Positions 25,175 to 33,830 of a stretch of 64,000 bases of DNA are shown here, piece after piece. The position numbers and the translations under genes were made by a program. The notes beneath the pieces were generated by a model. It made no database searches. It saw only the letters and a list, made by a program, of their open reading frames with translations, and was not told the DNA's origin. The DNA is from Deltaproteobacteria bacterium (GTDB lineage Bacteria > Desulfobacterota > Desulfobacteria > Desulfobacterales > Desulfosarcinaceae), in assembly GCA_020444075.1 (NCBI GenBank), contig JAHLLR010000008.1, positions 43,746 through 107,745 of the forward strand, written 5' to 3'. The first letter of the stretch is position 1, and every line of letters starts with the position of its first letter.

Positions 25175-26227
25175 TTATTTTTTTATACGGCTGGCTTCCA
25201 GTATCTCATAGGCGTTGATGATATCCTGGACCAGCCGGTGACGAACGACATCCTGCTTGGTAAAGTGGATGAACTGTATTCCTGTTATGGGTGTTAAAAT
25301 TGCTTTAGCTTCAACAAGCCCTGAAGACTTGCCAGCCGGGAGGTCGATCTGGGTGATATCTCCCGTAACCACGGCCTTGGAATTAAAACCGATCCGGGTT
25401 AGAAACATTTTCATCTGTTCTGTTGTGGTGTTCTGGGCTTCATCGAGGATGATAAACGCTTCGTTGAGGGTCCTTCCCCGCATAAAGGCCAGTGGAGCGA
25501 CTTCGATCACCCCGTTTTGCATCAGCGTGGCCACCTTTTCAAATCGCATCATGTCATGGAGCGCATCATACAGCGGCCTTAGATAGGGATCTACCTTGTC
25601 TGTCAGGTCTCCCGGCAGGAATCCCAAAGATTCGCCGGCTTCCACAGCCGGCCGGGTCAGGATGATCCGGCTGACGGTGCCTTTGGAAAGTGCGGATACG
25701 GCCATGGCCATGGCCAGGTAAGTTTTTCCCGTACCGGCAGGGCCGATACCAAGGACGATATCATAGTTGCGGATCGCTTCAATGTAGGCTTTCTGGTTCT
25801 GGTTTCTGGGGGTAATGGCCCGTTTTTTGGAGGTGATGAAAACGGTGTCCAGAAATATTTTCTTCAGGTCTGCGGTGTGGTTTTCTTTCAATATGCGTAC
25901 GGCATAGTCAATATCATTGGGATAGACAGGGTATTTTTCCTTGAGCAGGCCATAGAGTTGCTCCAGCACCCGCCGTGAAAGATCGACGGCTACATCGTCG
26001 CCCTTGAGATGCACCGTATTGCCTCGGGCATGAATATGAAGAGACAGCAGATCCGCAAGGTGCTTGAGGTGACCGTCCTGCTCACCAAATAGCTGCCGAG
26101 CCAGTTCAATATCGGAAAAGGTCAAACGGGTTTGTTTGCTCTGTGTGCATTCATCCATAAAGTTTGTGATGTTTTCCCTATCGTTGATAAGATCCGATGC
26201 CGACCAGTATGAATCGACCCCGCTCAT
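25175..26227 (-). CDS. phoH: PhoH-like P-loop ATPase (YbeZ type)
   Basis: The 350-aa protein has an N-terminal KH-like region (about 65-110: LLSLHIHARGNTVHLKGDD) and a PhoH ATPase with Walker A GIGPAGTGKTYLAMA near 158 and Walker B FIILDEAQNTT near 255, then VVTGDITQIDLP. Such proteins act with YbeY on RNA. The start is unsure: the ATG at 26227 adds 23 residues before a second candidate (MDECTQSKQTR), and neither has a good ribosome site. It begins the leftward run that includes ybeY, pdxJ, nnr, tsaE and lysC. Confidence 0.92.
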   Translation of the reverse strand: MSGVDSYWSASDLINDRENITNFMDECTQSKQTRLTFSDIELARQLFGEQDGHLKHLADLLSLHIHARGNTVHLKGDDVAVDLSRRVLEQLYGLLKEKYPVYPNDIDYAVRILKENHTADLKKIFLDTVFITSKKRAITPRNQNQKAYIEAIRNYDIVLGIGPAGTGKTYLAMAMAVSALSKGTVSRIILTRPAVEAGESLGFLPGDLTDKVDPYLRPLYDALHDMMRFEKVATLMQNGVIEVAPLAFMRGRTLNEAFIILDEAQNTTTEQMKMFLTRIGFNSKAVVTGDITQIDLPAGKSSGLVEAKAILTPITGIQFIHFTKQDVVRHRLVQDIINAYEILEASRIKK

Positions 26228-26341
26228 TTGTCAAACCGTTGGCCAGGCCGGTTTAGTTACTAATCTTGTCGGCATTGAAATATCCGACTTTTCAAGGGAA
26301 TGCAAACGCCAAATTCCCCTTTATGACCCCGGTGAAAATGC

Positions 26342-26370
26342 TTGACTGAAAAATACCGCTCTGTTAACGT
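26342..26370 (+). promoter_or_regulatory. Candidate promoter in the phoH/cvpA divergent region
   Basis: TTGACT (26342-26347) and TAACGT (26365-26370) are 17 bases apart in an AT-rich 288-base divergent gap. The -10 match is modest, and the leader to cvpA would be about 140 nt. Confidence 0.25.
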
Positions 26371-26515
26371 TACCAACTTAAAAAATTAGAAACAGTCTGT
26401 TTTTATTGATATTTTTATTAATTTGGGATTGCGCTCGCGATGCGGGTCGATTCCATTCACCCCGCAGGCAGATGCTTTATCCGGACAACGGTGTGGCTTC
26501 ATTTAAAGGACCATC

Positions 26516-27040
26516 ATGAATCCTTTTGATATCCTGATTATCACCATTCTGACCTATGGGTTGATTCGTGGGATTTTTCGAGGGCTGGTCAGAGAGATTT
26601 CTTCAATCGTCGGCGTTCTGGGTGGATTCTATGCCGCATATACCTATTATCATCCGGTGGCCAGGTTGATTTCTCCGTGGATCTCCGATCCCGCTTATCT
26701 TAATATTGTAAGCTACATGGCGATTTTTTCAGCTGTGGTGATCACTGTGGGGATGCTTGCCGTGGTCATCAAATATCTACTCAATATCGCCTACCTGGGA
26801 TGGGTGGACCGGGTCTGCGGCGCCCTGTTCGGGTTGCTTAAAGGCGGACTGGTCATCTGCGTGATATTTATTGTATTGACCGCCTTTTTACCCAAAGGTG
26901 CGCGAATTATTAAAGATGCGACGCTGTCTCCACATGTGTCAACCGTATCAGAAGTGATGGCCAAGGTGATTTCAAAGGAAATGAAAGAAAATTTCATAAT
27001 AAAATTAAAGGAATTAAAGAAATCTTGGCAGACACGGTAA
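26516..27040 (+). CDS. cvpA: CvpA-family inner membrane protein
   Basis: The 174-aa protein has four hydrophobic helices (about 5-30, 35-48, 62-88 and 100-122) and the CvpA family pattern: NPFDILIITILTYGLIRGIFRGLVREI at the front (stated here in part as DILIITILTYGLIRGIFRG) and WVDRVCGALFGLLKGGLV near 95. E. coli CvpA is needed for colicin V production and envelope homeostasis; its molecular role is unclear. AAAGGA lies before the ATG. mazG overlaps its 3' end by 16 bases. Confidence 0.88.
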   Translation: MNPFDILIITILTYGLIRGIFRGLVREISSIVGVLGGFYAAYTYYHPVARLISPWISDPAYLNIVSYMAIFSAVVITVGMLAVVIKYLLNIAYLGWVDRVCGALFGLLKGGLVICVIFIVLTAFLPKGARIIKDATLSPHVSTVSEVMAKVISKEMKENFIIKLKELKKSWQTR

Positions 27041-27837
27041 AATCAGGCTTTTCAACGTCCATCGCGCGCCTCGAGGCGTTGATTGAAACCCTGAGAGGTA
27101 AAAATGGCTGTCCGTGGGATAAAAAGCAGACACCCGAAACCATGGCCCGCTACCTGGTCGAAGAGGTGTACGAACTGGTGGATGCCATCATTTCCAAAGA
27201 CGCGGCTGCCATTTGCGAAGAAGCTGGAGATGTGCTTTTTCAGCTTCTATTTGTCATTAATCTGTTCAGAGAATCGGGGACGTTTGGCCTAACCGACGTG
27301 GTTGAAAAAAATATAGAAAAGATGATTCGCCGACACCCCCATGTCTTTGGCGATGTTACCGCAAAAACCCCTGAAAAGGTCAGTGAAAACTGGGATAAAA
27401 TCAAACTTGAAGAAAAGGGCGCGGGGCGGCATTCGGTCCTCGGTTCCATCCCCCAGAGCCTGCCCGCCCTGCTCAGGGCCTCGATGGTTTCGGAACGGGC
27501 GGCTAAAACCGGATTTGACTGGGATGACATTTCAGGTGTGATGGCTAAAACCATGGAAGAGTGGGGAGAGTTTTCAACGGAAGTCAATCATCCGGATGGT
27601 GGATCCGGCAGCGACACGGCGGCCATGGAATTCGGGGACATCCTGTTTACGATGGTCAATGTCGCCCGGTTCGCCCGTATTCATCCGGAAACCGCATTGA
27701 TCCGGTCTATTCAAAAATTTGAAAAGCGCTTCAATTATATGGAAGAAAAAGCCATTGAAGCGGGTCGGGACATCGACAACCTTCCTTTGCGGGAAATGCA
27801 CAATCTTTGGGATGAGGCCAAAAATAAAGTGGGTTGA
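27025..27837 (+). CDS. mazG: Nucleoside triphosphate pyrophosphohydrolase MazG
   Basis: The 270-aa protein has two MazG domains, as in the E. coli enzyme that hydrolyses NTPs to NMPs. The first carries RGKNGCPWDKKQTPE and the metal motif EEVYELVDAI and EEAGDVLFQLLF (E-x-x-E and E-x-x-D); the second has EEWGEFSTEV and EFGDILFTMVNVARF. The start is the TTG at 27025, inside the cvpA end; an AAAGGA about 12 bases upstream is the only candidate ribosome site. A terminator follows at 27892. Confidence 0.92.
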   Translation: MADTVKSGFSTSIARLEALIETLRGKNGCPWDKKQTPETMARYLVEEVYELVDAIISKDAAAICEEAGDVLFQLLFVINLFRESGTFGLTDVVEKNIEKMIRRHPHVFGDVTAKTPEKVSENWDKIKLEEKGAGRHSVLGSIPQSLPALLRASMVSERAAKTGFDWDDISGVMAKTMEEWGEFSTEVNHPDGGSGSDTAAMEFGDILFTMVNVARFARIHPETALIRSIQKFEKRFNYMEEKAIEAGRDIDNLPLREMHNLWDEAKNKVG

Positions 27838-27891
27838 TGGCCTCACCGACATTCCTGTCTCTTTCGGGCAGACCACGTTTTGCCAGCACTC

Positions 27892-27918
27892 AAAGCCGGC
27901 TGTTCAGCCGGCTTTTTA
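27892..27918 (+). terminator. Intrinsic terminator after mazG
   Basis: AAAGCCGGCT (27892-27901) pairs perfectly with AGCCGGCTTT (27906-27915) around a 4-nt loop and is followed by further T residues. It lies 55 bases after the mazG stop. Confidence 0.85.
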
Positions 27919-27937
27919 ACATCATGGATGCTATACG

Positions 27938-28222
27938 TTAAACGTGCTCGTCGATAGGCTTCTGTTCCGGCGGCGTTCTAAACACGACATTTCCGTGTTT
28001 ATCGTATTTTTCAAAGAAAACGCCTCCATCATCCACATCGTAACCACCGGTTTTTTTCTCCGCATCGGATTCAGGTTTCGCACTTTCCTGAGCGCTTTCA
28101 ATGGGTCGCTCTTCCACGGCCTTTTCGACCTTTTTAAGGGCGATATCCCTATTTTCCACAACCAGATTGTTTTCCGTACGCGTCGTCGTTCTGACGGCTG
28201 ATTCGCCAATTGTATCTAACAT
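27938..28222 (-). CDS. 94-aa acidic hypothetical protein
   Basis: The product has no domain I can name. A GGGGGTG ribosome site precedes the ATG at 28222 by five bases, supporting translation. The protein is polar throughout, with a middle rich in Glu, Lys and Ser and an end GGVFFEKYDKHGNVVFRTPP. It stands 99 bases downstream of the 137-aa gene on the same strand and may be cotranscribed with it; a link to flagella is only suggested by that neighbour. Confidence 0.55.
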   Translation of the reverse strand: MLDTIGESAVRTTTRTENNLVVENRDIALKKVEKAVEERPIESAQESAKPESDAEKKTGGYDVDDGGVFFEKYDKHGNVVFRTPPEQKPIDEHV

Positions 28223-28321
28223 GGCAACACCCCCTTTGTTTTCTACAAACGTGTTTGCCGTTTCTGGTGATTTTGCCCTTTCCGCAATACCCCAGTTATC
28301 CGGCCGGTCCTTTAACCCTGT

Positions 28322-28735
28322 TTATTCAGCCTTACGGTGAACCGCCGCCTTGGCCAGTTCATCAAGCTGATTCATCAACCCTTGCGAGTTGTCAATGGCC
28401 ATGGATCGGGTTTCCTTTTGATTGTCGCCAACGATGGTGTTAAAAAAAAACGCATTATCCTTCTGGGCCAAATGCAGATCCTTTTCTGTGTTTTCAACCT
28501 GCTTGATCATCTCCTGCCCAAAATCTGAATCGGGGTCAACGTTGGTGATCTTCTTGAGCACGCTGGCGACCACTTTTTCCATTATCGACTGGTTTTTACC
28601 TTCTGTCGAAATCGTGACTGCGTCAGATTTGGCGTCGTGGGTGCCTACCTGCTGTGGGTGATCCGATCTTACCTGGCTAAGCTGCCGTCGATAGACATTC
28701 AAGACGTTATGGATTTGATAGCTTTGTATATACAT
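28322..28735 (-). CDS. DVU0524-like small protein, possibly flagellum-associated
   Basis: The 137-aa protein begins MYIQSYQIHNVLNVYRRQLS, which strongly recalls the small DVU0524-type proteins found beside flgM in sulfate reducers. The middle (VTISTEGKNQSIMEKVVASV) and C-terminal helices are amphipathic, with no membrane segment and no cysteine. No flagellar gene is seen within the window, so the association is from family memory, not context. It seems to head a two-gene leftward unit. Confidence 0.55.
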   Translation of the reverse strand: MYIQSYQIHNVLNVYRRQLSQVRSDHPQQVGTHDAKSDAVTISTEGKNQSIMEKVVASVLKKITNVDPDSDFGQEMIKQVENTEKDLHLAQKDNAFFFNTIVGDNQKETRSMAIDNSQGLMNQLDELAKAAVHRKAE

Positions 28736-28839
28736 ATGGGTTCCTCCGATAACCTTATCGGCAGGCCCTGAAAAAACCTTTAGGAAAAAATAAAAAAAGT
28801 TTTTCCGGCGTCGGCCAGAAAAAGGTGATGCGGTTTGGG

Positions 28840-29349
28840 TTATGCGGAAAGTAACGAATAAGAAAGACGAATAAATGATTGGTGACTGTCAAAGGCGATA
28901 TCGGGCAAATCGTCGTTATCAAAGAAATCTACATCGGATGCATCGTCGCCGGCCCTCGGTGAGCCTGAAAAACAGGTCACCAGGTATCCGATAAGCAGGA
29001 TGGACGTATAGAGGGTACCGGGACTCGTGGTGACGCCGATGAGGGTGTTTATCCGGCCCGTCAGGCCGGTTTCTTCATCAAGTTCACGAATGGCTGCCCG
29101 TTCCGGGGTCTCACCGCATTCCACAAATCCCCCCGGCAGGCACCACAGGCCCTGTTTGGGGGCCACACGCCGTTTTACGAGCAGGAGCCGCTTGTGCTCA
29201 TCGACAAGCACCACACAGGCCGCCGGTACCGGGTTTTCATAAATGGGCGTCCGGCACCCGGGGCAATATAAGCGCATCCTCCCCTCAATATTTCTGCTTT
29301 CAAGGGGCAACGCACAGAAATGGCAGTATTTTTTGGTTTCTTTTCCCAT
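28840..29349 (-). CDS. Nudix hydrolase with N-terminal zinc ribbon
   Basis: Starting at ATG 29349 (MGKETKKYCHFCALPLE) the protein is 169 aa. A zinc ribbon is formed by CHFC (about residue 9-12) and CPGC (about 28-31), followed by a Nudix domain: the box opens GGFVECGETPE near 72 and contains RELDEETGL. NudC-like and related enzymes share this layout, but the substrate is unknown. The longer upstream frame would run across a terminator hairpin (29392-29432), which argues for the chosen start. It is read after the aldolase gene on the same strand but probably from its own transcript. Confidence 0.8.
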   Translation of the reverse strand: MGKETKKYCHFCALPLESRNIEGRMRLYCPGCRTPIYENPVPAACVVLVDEHKRLLLVKRRVAPKQGLWCLPGGFVECGETPERAAIRELDEETGLTGRINTLIGVTTSPGTLYTSILLIGYLVTCFSGSPRAGDDASDVDFFDNDDLPDIAFDSHQSFIRLSYSLLSA

Positions 29350-29384
29350 TTGACCACGGCATTTTTTGATTGGCGGGTGAAGCC

Positions 29385-29432
29385 GAAACAAACAAACCAC
29401 TGACGCCGGCAGCACCCGCGTCAGTGGTTTGT
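29385..29432 (-). terminator. Hairpin terminator downstream of the aldolase gene
   Basis: ACAAACCACTGACGC (29392-29406) and GCGTCAGTGGTTTGT (29418-29432) form a perfect 15-bp stem with an 11-nt loop. On the minus strand it continues into a T-rich but interrupted stretch (TTTGTTTC), so it should terminate the aldolase transcript. Confidence 0.7.
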
Positions 29433-29479
29433 CGAAGGTGGGCATGATTCAGCGGCACAATCGCTGGGTGTACCCTCAA

Positions 29480-30763
29480 TCAGTCGTCAAACTCCCCTTC
29501 GGGACCTTGGTTGTTTTCAATTAAAGCGGCCTTCCGGGTAATTTTTTCAGGCGTCCATTCTTCCGGGGATTCAATTCGTTCTGCTTTTGGGCCCGGATCA
29601 TAGTTGTTGGCTTCCAGAATCGCGTCAATGGTCAAATCGGCCGTGTCGCGGGCATTGAATACGTTGACGAGCATGTTGTAGACGAACGATTCCACCCGTT
29701 GTTCCATTCTTTCCCGGATTTCCCGGGGAAGCCCCAGCAACTTGTTTTCAAAAGGAAGGTTGAGCTTTTTATAGTCGCCGCTTTTCCATCCCTTATCCTT
29801 TGCATAGGCGACCATCTTTGCCCACATGGCTTCGGTAACCCCTTGGTCTTTAACTTTGATAAAACCGTTCTTGTCATCCAAAGCGGCATTTCCGTCATCA
29901 TTGACCTCAAGCCCCCACGAAATCATTTGCAGGGCCGTGGCGACGTTGGCTTTGGTGGTGTTGGTTCGGTTGGCGATTTCCCTGAGCCGTTTCGAGCTGT
30001 TGCCGGATGTGCCATGCTGTGCGCCCGAAACATGGTAGGCTTCCAGCGCCTCATGAATTTCTTGCGTCAATCCCACCTGGATTCCCTGGCCGCTGGCTTC
30101 GATGCCGTGGACAGTTCCGTTGTTCAAGGCGATCCAGTTGGGGAAAATGCCGTGGGCGTTGAGTCCCTGAATCAGGAAAAGCGCCTCTGCCTTAGTTGAC
30201 AGTCCTAATTTTCCCTTGATTTCACCAATTTCGGTCTCCAATCCTGACCAGTCGGGGATAAACGGCTTCAACTCCAGATTGGCCAGCAGGTTCTCGTCGT
30301 CCGGGAGATGGGAGGCGTCAATGGCAATGGAGGTGATGCCTGCTTCGAACATCGTGGGGATTTCAATCTTGGCATCCGGGATATCGTCCTTGCTTTTAAT
30401 GCCGTAGTGATCGGCATGCAGGGCCACAGGAACGGTAATGCCCAGTTCATTGCACGTGGCGTCCACAATCCGGGCCATATTCCAATAATTGACCGCACAA
30501 TAGGCATTGGCTCCCCCTTCTGAACGGGCAATTTCAATGATCAATGCAGAATTAGCCCGTTGGGCCGCTTTTAGCGCACCTCTGATTACAAAGGTATTCC
30601 TGCCGTTGGCTGCCATGCAGATGGCGTTTTTCTTTTTGATCATTCCCAGGTCGATGAATTTTCCACTGACCAGCAGCGCCTTCGAATTGGGAAACCGTTG
30701 CTGGATATTGGGGGGACGGCCCACTGAAAGCGCTTTTACCAATTCACTGGATGATGTTGTCAT
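29480..30763 (-). CDS. fba: Class II fructose-bisphosphate aldolase
   Basis: The ATG at 30763 follows GAGGAGG at six bases and yields 427 aa. Zinc-dependent aldolases of this class split fructose 1,6-bisphosphate in glycolysis or make it in gluconeogenesis. Visible motifs are VPVALHADHYG (about residue 110-120) with the metal His-Asp-His, IAIDASHLPDDENL near 146, NNGTVHGIE near 213 and VSGAQHGTSGNS near 247. At more than 420 aa it belongs to the long class II variety. A terminator lies downstream. Confidence 0.9.
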   Translation of the reverse strand: MTTSSSELVKALSVGRPPNIQQRFPNSKALLVSGKFIDLGMIKKKNAICMAANGRNTFVIRGALKAAQRANSALIIEIARSEGGANAYCAVNYWNMARIVDATCNELGITVPVALHADHYGIKSKDDIPDAKIEIPTMFEAGITSIAIDASHLPDDENLLANLELKPFIPDWSGLETEIGEIKGKLGLSTKAEALFLIQGLNAHGIFPNWIALNNGTVHGIEASGQGIQVGLTQEIHEALEAYHVSGAQHGTSGNSSKRLREIANRTNTTKANVATALQMISWGLEVNDDGNAALDDKNGFIKVKDQGVTEAMWAKMVAYAKDKGWKSGDYKKLNLPFENKLLGLPREIRERMEQRVESFVYNMLVNVFNARDTADLTIDAILEANNYDPGPKAERIESPEEWTPEKITRKAALIENNQGPEGEFDD

Positions 30764-30917
30764 GTTTTTCCTCCTCACGCATATTTGTCGTGATAGCGAT
30801 GGTTATGATCGGGGTAAAATAATTTGCAGGGAAACAATGGCCAGCATTTACTGACGCTATAAAAAGCCCTGAACCACGATTGCCTGTTTGCGGGCTCCCT
30901 TTTCGCGCTGCGGTCAT

Positions 30918-31460
30918 TTATTCGCTCGGCGCTGGCTTCTTCTGTGAAATTATTTTCTGGTTATAGGCACTTGCTTTTTCGTTGAATGCATTCAATTGCC
31001 GGTCGTACTGGTCCATCTTACTGTTGTATGCGGAGATTCGCTCATTCAGGTCTGCCCGGGCAGCGGCACTGAGATCCTCGGTTTGCCTCTGTTCCAGCTG
31101 TTTTCTTTCCTCGATCAATTGCTGGTATTGGGTGTCTAAGTCGGCTTTTTCCTTTTCAAGGGCATTGCGATCCAGTTCAGCGCCTTCGCCGGGTTCGGAA
31201 CGATTTGGAAGCGCGGCTTCGGTTTCGGGCGTAGACGCCGGTTGGGCCTTTTCCAATCCGGCGTCGATTGCCTCCGTCGGCTTTTCTATTTCAGTTTCAA
31301 TACGCTGGGCCGAGGGCCGCTGTTGCTTTGGCACCTGGCTCAGGTCGTCCGTCCAGCGTTTTTGACCATTTTCATCGATGTATTTGTAAATCTCAGCGTA
31401 CACCGGTGCTGCGAGCAGCAAGGCAGCGATCAGAAGAAATGTCAAAATTGGTTTTTTCAT
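30918..31460 (-). CDS. Exported DUF4124 protein with coiled coil
   Basis: The ATG at 31460 (MKKPILTFLLIAALLLAAPV) starts a clear Sec signal peptide, cleaved after about YAE, giving a 180-aa precursor. Residues 23-40 (EIYKYIDENGQKRWTDDLSQV) match the short DUF4124 domain; the rest is a proline- and glutamate-rich linker and a heptad-type coiled coil (about 105-170: EKEKADLDTQYQQLIEERKQ). It is probably periplasmic. It is divergent from the LpoA-like gene. Function unknown. Confidence 0.8.
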   Translation of the reverse strand: MKKPILTFLLIAALLLAAPVYAEIYKYIDENGQKRWTDDLSQVPKQQRPSAQRIETEIEKPTEAIDAGLEKAQPASTPETEAALPNRSEPGEGAELDRNALEKEKADLDTQYQQLIEERKQLEQRQTEDLSAAARADLNERISAYNSKMDQYDRQLNAFNEKASAYNQKIISQKKPAPSE

Positions 31461-31734
31461 GGAAAGGGCCTTTGTTGTGAGATGAAGGTGAAACATATCC
31501 GCGGTGATTGGTAACCATCTGAATGCCCAACTATAATGTCCTTGGCGGGGAGATGTCAAGCGTCGACAACGGCGCCAAAAACAATCCATGGACAATCCGA
31601 TGCGGGATGAACTATTGTTTGACAATGAAATCGGCTTGTGTAGATTGAGCGATGCCGCATTGCGGCCTCAGGTTCACATGGAACCGCTATGTACCTATTC
31701 CTTTAGCGGGGAATTTCATAGAAAGATTACCAAC

Positions 31735-33810
31735 ATGAAGTGGATCATTCGAACGGTGATTCTGTTTTTAGTTGTTGTCTATTCGGGTTGCGCGCCTAAA
31801 CCACTGCCGATAGGCATTCCCAGGCCGGTTCCCGCAATGCCCGGCAATGCGGATTTTCAGAACGCTGAGCGAGCTTTTAAAAATGGTTTATACACCGAGG
31901 CCCTGGATGGCTATAACACGTTTTTGCGTGAGGCCTATGATGACCCTTTCGTTGATGAAGCCCTGTTCAAAATAGGAAAAATATACCGGTTTGCCGGCCG
32001 CGATGAGGATGCCATGGACGTGTTGTGGCGGCTGAACCGTGAATTTCCGGAAAGCGCGCTGGTTCCCGGCGCCGTGATGGAAATTCTGAATATCCTGTTC
32101 GACGGCGGCAATTTTGAATCGGTTATCACCCACGGGCTTGCCTTTATCGACCGGACCGATCCCACCCTTCCACGGATGCCGTTTTTTATGATTGTTGCCA
32201 AAGCTTATGAGGCGATGGGGCTGCATCTGGATGCTGCCCGATCCTACTATCGGGCGTGGAACACGGCCTCCGGTGCGGATGTGGAAATCGCCTGGGCCCA
32301 ATTAAAAAACACGGCCGAAAAGCTCAGTGCGGACGACCTCCAGCAGTTGATTTCCCAGGTCACGGATCGACGCCTTATGGGGCTTTTGCTGTACCGCCTC
32401 GGAATGGCATTCATTCTGGATGAAAAATATGATGATGCACTGGATGTCCTCCAGGCGCTTGTGGAACGATTCCCCGAGCACCCGGACTATCAGGATGCCA
32501 CAGATATGATCCATTCCCTGACGGAACGCGCCCGTTTTACTCCCTTTACCGTCGGCTGCCTGCTGCCCCTTTCCGGCTCCTATGCCATTTTCGGCCAACG
32601 GGCGTTAAACGGCATTGAAATGGCGTTGAGCCAGTCCGCTGAGATGGGCGGTGAAATTCCATTTAACATCATTGTCAAGGATTCCCAGTCCGATTCCGAT
32701 GTGGCCGTGAAGGCGGTGAATCAACTCGATCAACAAAAGGTCGGGGCCATCCTGGGGCCCTTGTACACTGCCGAGGCCGCCGCCGAAAGCGCGCAGGCCA
32801 AAGGGATCCCGATTCTCGTTTTTACCCAGCGGGATGGGATTCCGGATATCGGCACCTACGTGTTCAGAAATTTCATCACCCCGCAGATGCAGGTGCGATC
32901 GCTGGTGTCATTTGCCGTGGAAGAATTGGGTGCCAGACGGTTTGCCGTGTTGTACCCCGATGAAAATTACGGCCGGCGCTACATGAACCTGTTCTGGGAC
33001 CAGGTGATTGTATATGGGGGCGTGGTCAACGGCGTTGAGATGTATGACCCCGAGGGTACGGATTTCGCGAAACCCATAAAAAAAGTGGCTGGAATCTTTT
33101 ATGATATCCCCAACGATTTAAGGGTAACCGGCCTGCCCCGGATTCAGGCGCCGCTGCTACCTTTAATGGACGATTCGATGCGATCCGGGCGGGATCTGAT
33201 CGCTGACCCGGTGGAGCGGATCAGCGGCCTTCCTCTGGATCGGCAGGCCATTGACGATCTTGGGCGGCGCAATCCGGACAGGGAAGATCAATGGCACCCC
33301 ATTGTCGATTTCGATGCGGTATTTATTCCCGATGCGCCAAAAAAAGCGGGGTTGATCATACCCCAACTGGCCTATTACGATATCCGAGATGTGTATCTGC
33401 TTGGCACCAATCTGTGGAATTCCAGAACACTTTTAGACATGTCCGGCGATTACATGAAGGGCACGCTGATCGCCGACGGCTTTTTTGCCGAAAGCCAGTC
33501 TGAAACGGTCCAAAATTTTGTGGCGGACTTTCGGCGCGTCTACGGCAGAGTCCCGGGCATCATCGAGGCCGTCGCCTACGACAGCGCCATGATGGTTTTT
33601 CAGACGATGCGGCAAACCGCCACCGACTCGCGGCGAGACTTGAAACAGGCCTTGCTGCAGATCCATGATTTCGAAGGCGTTTCCGGCCGGACCGGCTTCG
33701 CCCAAAACGGGGAGGTGGAGAAAACCCTGCACATGCTTCGGATTAATCGGGGGCGGTTTGTCGAGGTCACGCGTACCCACAGCCCGGAACCCGCCAATAA
33801 AAGTCAGTAA
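31735..33810 (+). CDS. LpoA-like lipoprotein with periplasmic-binding (type 1) fold
   Basis: The ATG at 31735 begins MKWIIRTVILFLVVVYSGCA, a lipoprotein signal with lipobox YSGC, giving 691 aa; the frame is open 49 codons more but without sense. Residues 45-260 are TPR-like helices (AERAFKNGLYTEALDGYNTF, IGKIYRFAGRDEDAMDVLWR). From about 275 comes a Peripla_BP_6 fold (VGCLLPLSGSYAIFGQRALN, ILGPLYTAEAAAESAQAKGI, YPDENYGRRY). This layout is that of penicillin-binding-protein activators of the LpoA type, anchored in the outer membrane and stimulating peptidoglycan synthesis. That role is inferred. waaA follows 20 bases later. Confidence 0.85.
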   Translation: MKWIIRTVILFLVVVYSGCAPKPLPIGIPRPVPAMPGNADFQNAERAFKNGLYTEALDGYNTFLREAYDDPFVDEALFKIGKIYRFAGRDEDAMDVLWRLNREFPESALVPGAVMEILNILFDGGNFESVITHGLAFIDRTDPTLPRMPFFMIVAKAYEAMGLHLDAARSYYRAWNTASGADVEIAWAQLKNTAEKLSADDLQQLISQVTDRRLMGLLLYRLGMAFILDEKYDDALDVLQALVERFPEHPDYQDATDMIHSLTERARFTPFTVGCLLPLSGSYAIFGQRALNGIEMALSQSAEMGGEIPFNIIVKDSQSDSDVAVKAVNQLDQQKVGAILGPLYTAEAAAESAQAKGIPILVFTQRDGIPDIGTYVFRNFITPQMQVRSLVSFAVEELGARRFAVLYPDENYGRRYMNLFWDQVIVYGGVVNGVEMYDPEGTDFAKPIKKVAGIFYDIPNDLRVTGLPRIQAPLLPLMDDSMRSGRDLIADPVERISGLPLDRQAIDDLGRRNPDREDQWHPIVDFDAVFIPDAPKKAGLIIPQLAYYDIRDVYLLGTNLWNSRTLLDMSGDYMKGTLIADGFFAESQSETVQNFVADFRRVYGRVPGIIEAVAYDSAMMVFQTMRQTATDSRRDLKQALLQIHDFEGVSGRTGFAQNGEVEKTLHMLRINRGRFVEVTRTHSPEPANKSQ

Positions 33811-33830
33811 GCCTGATTCCGCCCGCGACC

